Positions 5,754 to 6,761 of a stretch of DNA of 6,761 nt are shown here, in pieces; position 1 is the stretch's first letter; the number at the start of each line of letters is the position of its first letter. The translations under genes and the position numbers were made by a program. The DNA is from Alphaproteobacteria bacterium. Its GTDB lineage: Bacteria > Pseudomonadota > Alphaproteobacteria > JAJFFI01. Location: positions 1 to 6,761 of the forward strand of contig JAJFFI010000432.1 in NCBI GenBank assembly GCA_021776755.1, given 5' to 3'. Under the pieces are notes generated by a model that was given only the letters and a program-made list of their open reading frames with translations, made no database searches and had not been told where the DNA came from.

Positions 5754-6517
5754 TCAAGGGCTTCGTTGATTTTGAGTTCGATCTGCCAGGAGCACTACTG
5801 AGTCAACTGGTTTCTGTACTCGACCGAATGGAAGCGGCGCAACTAACAGCAGAAAATGTCAATAGCGTTCCAGAGGCTCAGGGCGTCTACCAACTCTTCC
5901 ATGAAGGCATGCTCGTGTATATCGGGAAGACTGACGCCGATGCAGGTCTTCGACAAAGATTGTCGCGACACCTTGCAAAGGTGATGCACAGGCAAGGCCT
6001 CAAGTCTGACGATGTCTCCTTTAAGGCAGTACGGATTTTCGTGTTCACAACTGTGGACCTAGAAGCACAGCTATTGAGGCACTATCGCACGACTTCTAGA
6101 ATTGATTGGAATAACAGTGGATTTGGTTCGAACGATCCAGGACGGAATCGTGAGCGAACAAGGTACAAGGACGGTCATTTTGACAAGCTTTTCCCGATTG
6201 ATATCGATATGCCAATTGATATTGATTTACCGGATCATGGGACAGCCGAGGAGATTCTGAAAAAACTCAAAGCGCAGCTTCCGTATCTGTTCAGATTTCA
6301 AAATAGGGAAAACGGCGACGACGACCCATATCAGGATTTAGTCGAAACCAAGCTAACTATTGGAGACACTCGCGACGCTAGTTCGAGAATGTTAATTGAT
6401 GAGATTGTGAGGCAATTGCCAGCAGGTTGGCAGGCGACATTATTGCCTAGCCACGTCATCTTGTACAAGGAACGGGCTGACTATCCAGCAGGCCTAGTGA
6501 TTTCGCGTTCTGGCTAA
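5750..6517 (+). CDS. GIY-YIG family type II restriction endonuclease, Eco29kI-like, with extra C-terminal region
   Basis: The 255-residue product starts at the ATG overlapping the methyltransferase stop (ATGA, 5750-5753), with a weak GGTGG site 7 nt before. Residues 1-40 form an N-terminal lead-in. The GIY-YIG core follows: GVY at 45-47, YIGKT at 57-61, a helix LRQRLSRH with Arg70 and His74, Glu105 in DLEAQLLRHY, and WN at 120-121. These line up with the Tyr, Tyr, Arg, His, Glu and Asn residues I recall as the active site of Eco29kI, including the Arg-to-His spacing of four. GFGSNDPGRNRERTR (124-138) also resembles that group. It probably cuts DNA not methylated by the neighbouring enzyme. 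After an Asp-rich hinge (PIDIDMPIDIDLPD, 149-162) comes a region at about 165-255 (EEILKKLKAQLPYLF...GWQATLLPSHVILYKE) that I cannot assign. Being last in the operon fits expression after methylation. Alternative: another GIY-YIG nuclease such as a homing-type enzyme, which is less likely in this context. Confidence 0.8.
   Translation: MIKGFVDFEFDLPGALLSQLVSVLDRMEAAQLTAENVNSVPEAQGVYQLFHEGMLVYIGKTDADAGLRQRLSRHLAKVMHRQGLKSDDVSFKAVRIFVFTTVDLEAQLLRHYRTTSRIDWNNSGFGSNDPGRNRERTRYKDGHFDKLFPIDIDMPIDIDLPDHGTAEEILKKLKAQLPYLFRFQNRENGDDDPYQDLVETKLTIGDTRDASSRMLIDEIVRQLPAGWQATLLPSHVILYKERADYPAGLVISRSG
6194..6229 (+). repeat. 18-bp imperfect tandem duplication in the endonuclease gene
   Basis: CCGATTGATATCGATATG (6194-6211) is followed directly by CCAATTGATATTGATTTA (6212-6229). 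They encode PIDIDM and PIDIDL, residues 149-160. This duplication lies exactly between the nuclease core and the unassigned C-terminal region, which suggests a duplicated hinge. Confidence 0.55.
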
Positions 6518-6567
6518 TTCAAGAAGTTTAGGCATAAACAGGAAAAAATACCTTTATATTGGTTTCG

Positions 6568-6577
6568 TATCGCGATA
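6568..6577. repeat. Perfect 10-bp palindrome
   Basis: TATCGCGATA lies 50 bp after the endonuclease stop, near the apparent right border of the AT-rich island. It may be a protein-binding or recombination site; it may also be chance. Confidence 0.25.
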
Positions 6578-6589
6578 GACTCAAGCACC

Positions 6590-6603
6590 TTGGCACCTGT
6601 CAA
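6590..6603 (+). promoter_or_regulatory. Crp/Fnr-family-like dyad TTGGC-N4-GTCAA
   Basis: TTGGC (6590-6594), four bases, GTCAA (6599-6603) fits the TTG...CAA layout of Fnr/FixK-type sites, with one break in symmetry. It could regulate a gene beyond the right edge. The evidence is only the match itself. Confidence 0.25.
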
Positions 6604-6611
6604 GCCGTCAC

Positions 6612-6641
6612 GAGTCGCCGCGAAGACCGGCGGCAGGACTC
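6612..6641 (+). other. Strong hairpin with a two-base bulge
   Basis: GAGTC and GCCGC (6612-6621) pair with GCGGC (6630-6634) and GACTC (6637-6641). This gives a 10-bp stem, bulge AG (6635-6636) and an 8-base loop. No T run follows, so it is not a classic terminator. It may be part of a structured RNA or a leader of the next gene. Confidence 0.4.
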
Positions 6642-6674
6642 ACCGTATCGCTGCATATGAGATCACCGCCGCAA

Positions 6675-6755
6675 ATGATGACAGATAACGACATTTTCCC
6701 CGGAATCGCGCCGGGAATGGCTGTGCCCTGCCATTTCGCGCGGCGCTGTCATCAT
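6675..6755. repeat. Perfect 10-bp inverted repeat enclosing two small hairpins
   Basis: ATGATGACAG (6675-6684) and CTGTCATCAT (6746-6755) are exact reverse complements 61 bp apart. Inside lie CCCGG/CCGGG (6699-6703, 6711-6715) and AATGGC/GCCATT (6716-6721, 6730-6735). Together they form a three-way folded shape. Candidates are a small palindromic mobile element (MITE- or REP-like), a structured RNA or an attenuator. ATG pairs occur in both arms, so short frames open in both directions, but none has a ribosome binding site. Confidence 0.45.
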
Positions 6756-6761
6756 GCCGGC

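Larger units (their letters stand above)
4045..6590 (+). other. Probable laterally acquired restriction-modification island
   Basis: Composition falls from about 75% G+C (45 of 60 bases at 3481-3540) to 37% (22 of 60 at 4081-4140). It stays clearly lower, with A/T-rich third positions, through the end of the endonuclease gene, then rises again past about 6590. The island holds only the vsr, methyltransferase and endonuclease genes. No integrase, transposase or tRNA end is visible. TAGACTC occurs near both edges (4053-4059 and 6576-6582), but a 7-bp match is expected about this often by chance. The borders are approximate. Confidence 0.7.
6518..6688 (+). pseudogene. Open frame after the endonuclease stop, possible tail of a disrupted gene
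   Basis: The frame immediately after the endonuclease TAA (6515-6517) stays open for 56 codons to a TAA at 6686-6688. The first part is AT-rich and has no ATG. From about 6596 the codons become GC-rich and read like a basic protein tail, including VAAKTGGRTHRIAAYEITAA. This may be the 3' end of an older chromosomal gene cut by the arrival of the cassette, or an extension of the endonuclease lost by a stop mutation. There is no ribosome binding site or start and I recognise no family. An alternative is an untranslated structured region (see the hairpin at 6612-6641). Confidence 0.22.

Noticed and set aside
4053..6582. TAGACTC at both edges of the island as a target-site duplication
   Set aside because: Seven bases shared between two windows of about 100 bp are expected roughly this often by chance, and no terminal inverted repeats accompany them.
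6663..6755. Minus-strand frame of 30 codons at the right edge
   Set aside because: It is short, has no visible ribosome binding site or family resemblance, and is explained by the inverted repeat carrying ATG in both arms.
6678..6761. Plus-strand frame starting ATGACAGATAACG at the right edge
   Set aside because: It is open to the edge (28 codons) but has no ribosome binding site, and its start lies within a perfect inverted-repeat arm. It is too short to judge.

Overview
The window looks like a stretch of chromosome from a GC-rich alphaproteobacterium, possibly of the Hyphomicrobiales (inference). The reasons are the very GC-rich third codon positions of the first four genes, a plant-type (class II) DAHP synthase, a periplasmic class II cytochrome c, and dispersed palindromic repeats of the CCCTCTCCCC...GGGGTGAGGGG type that are common between genes in these bacteria. 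No rRNA, tRNA, CRISPR array, transposase or integrase gene is visible.

Left, GC-rich part (1-4040). The window opens inside a leftward DoxX-family membrane protein gene (1-192). A divergent intergenic region with a perfect 14-bp palindrome follows. Then comes the rightward class II DAHP synthase gene (537-1922), the first step of the shikimate pathway. A repeat- and hairpin-rich spacer leads to a cytochrome c-prime-type gene (2167-2916). Its product carries an unusual Met/Gly-rich insert just before the last helix and haem site. An uncharacterised exported protein follows (3078-3698). Next is a gene-poor stretch (3699-4164) with two more copies of the palindromic repeat, one of them split by a second repeat type, and a possible gene remnant on the minus strand.

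Right, AT-richer part (about 4045-6590). Base composition drops abruptly: I counted 22/60 G+C at 4081-4140 against 45/60 at 3481-3540. Here lies a compact, probably acquired restriction-modification cassette of three rightward genes. They are a Vsr-type mismatch endonuclease (4165-4578), a DNA cytosine-5 methyltransferase (4575-5753) and a GIY-YIG restriction endonuclease resembling the Eco29kI group (5750-6517). Both junctions are ATGA stop/start overlaps. The methyltransferase would protect the host sites. Vsr would start repair of the T:G mismatches left when 5-methylcytosine deaminates. The endonuclease, made last, would cut unmodified DNA. No controller (C) protein is visible. The endonuclease has a C-terminal region of about 90 residues that I cannot assign.

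Right end (6518-6761). No convincing complete gene is present. The frame stays open past the endonuclease stop with increasingly GC-rich codons, which may be the tail of an older gene cut by the cassette. The DNA also contains two strong inverted-repeat structures (6612-6641 and 6675-6755) and a Crp/Fnr-like dyad.
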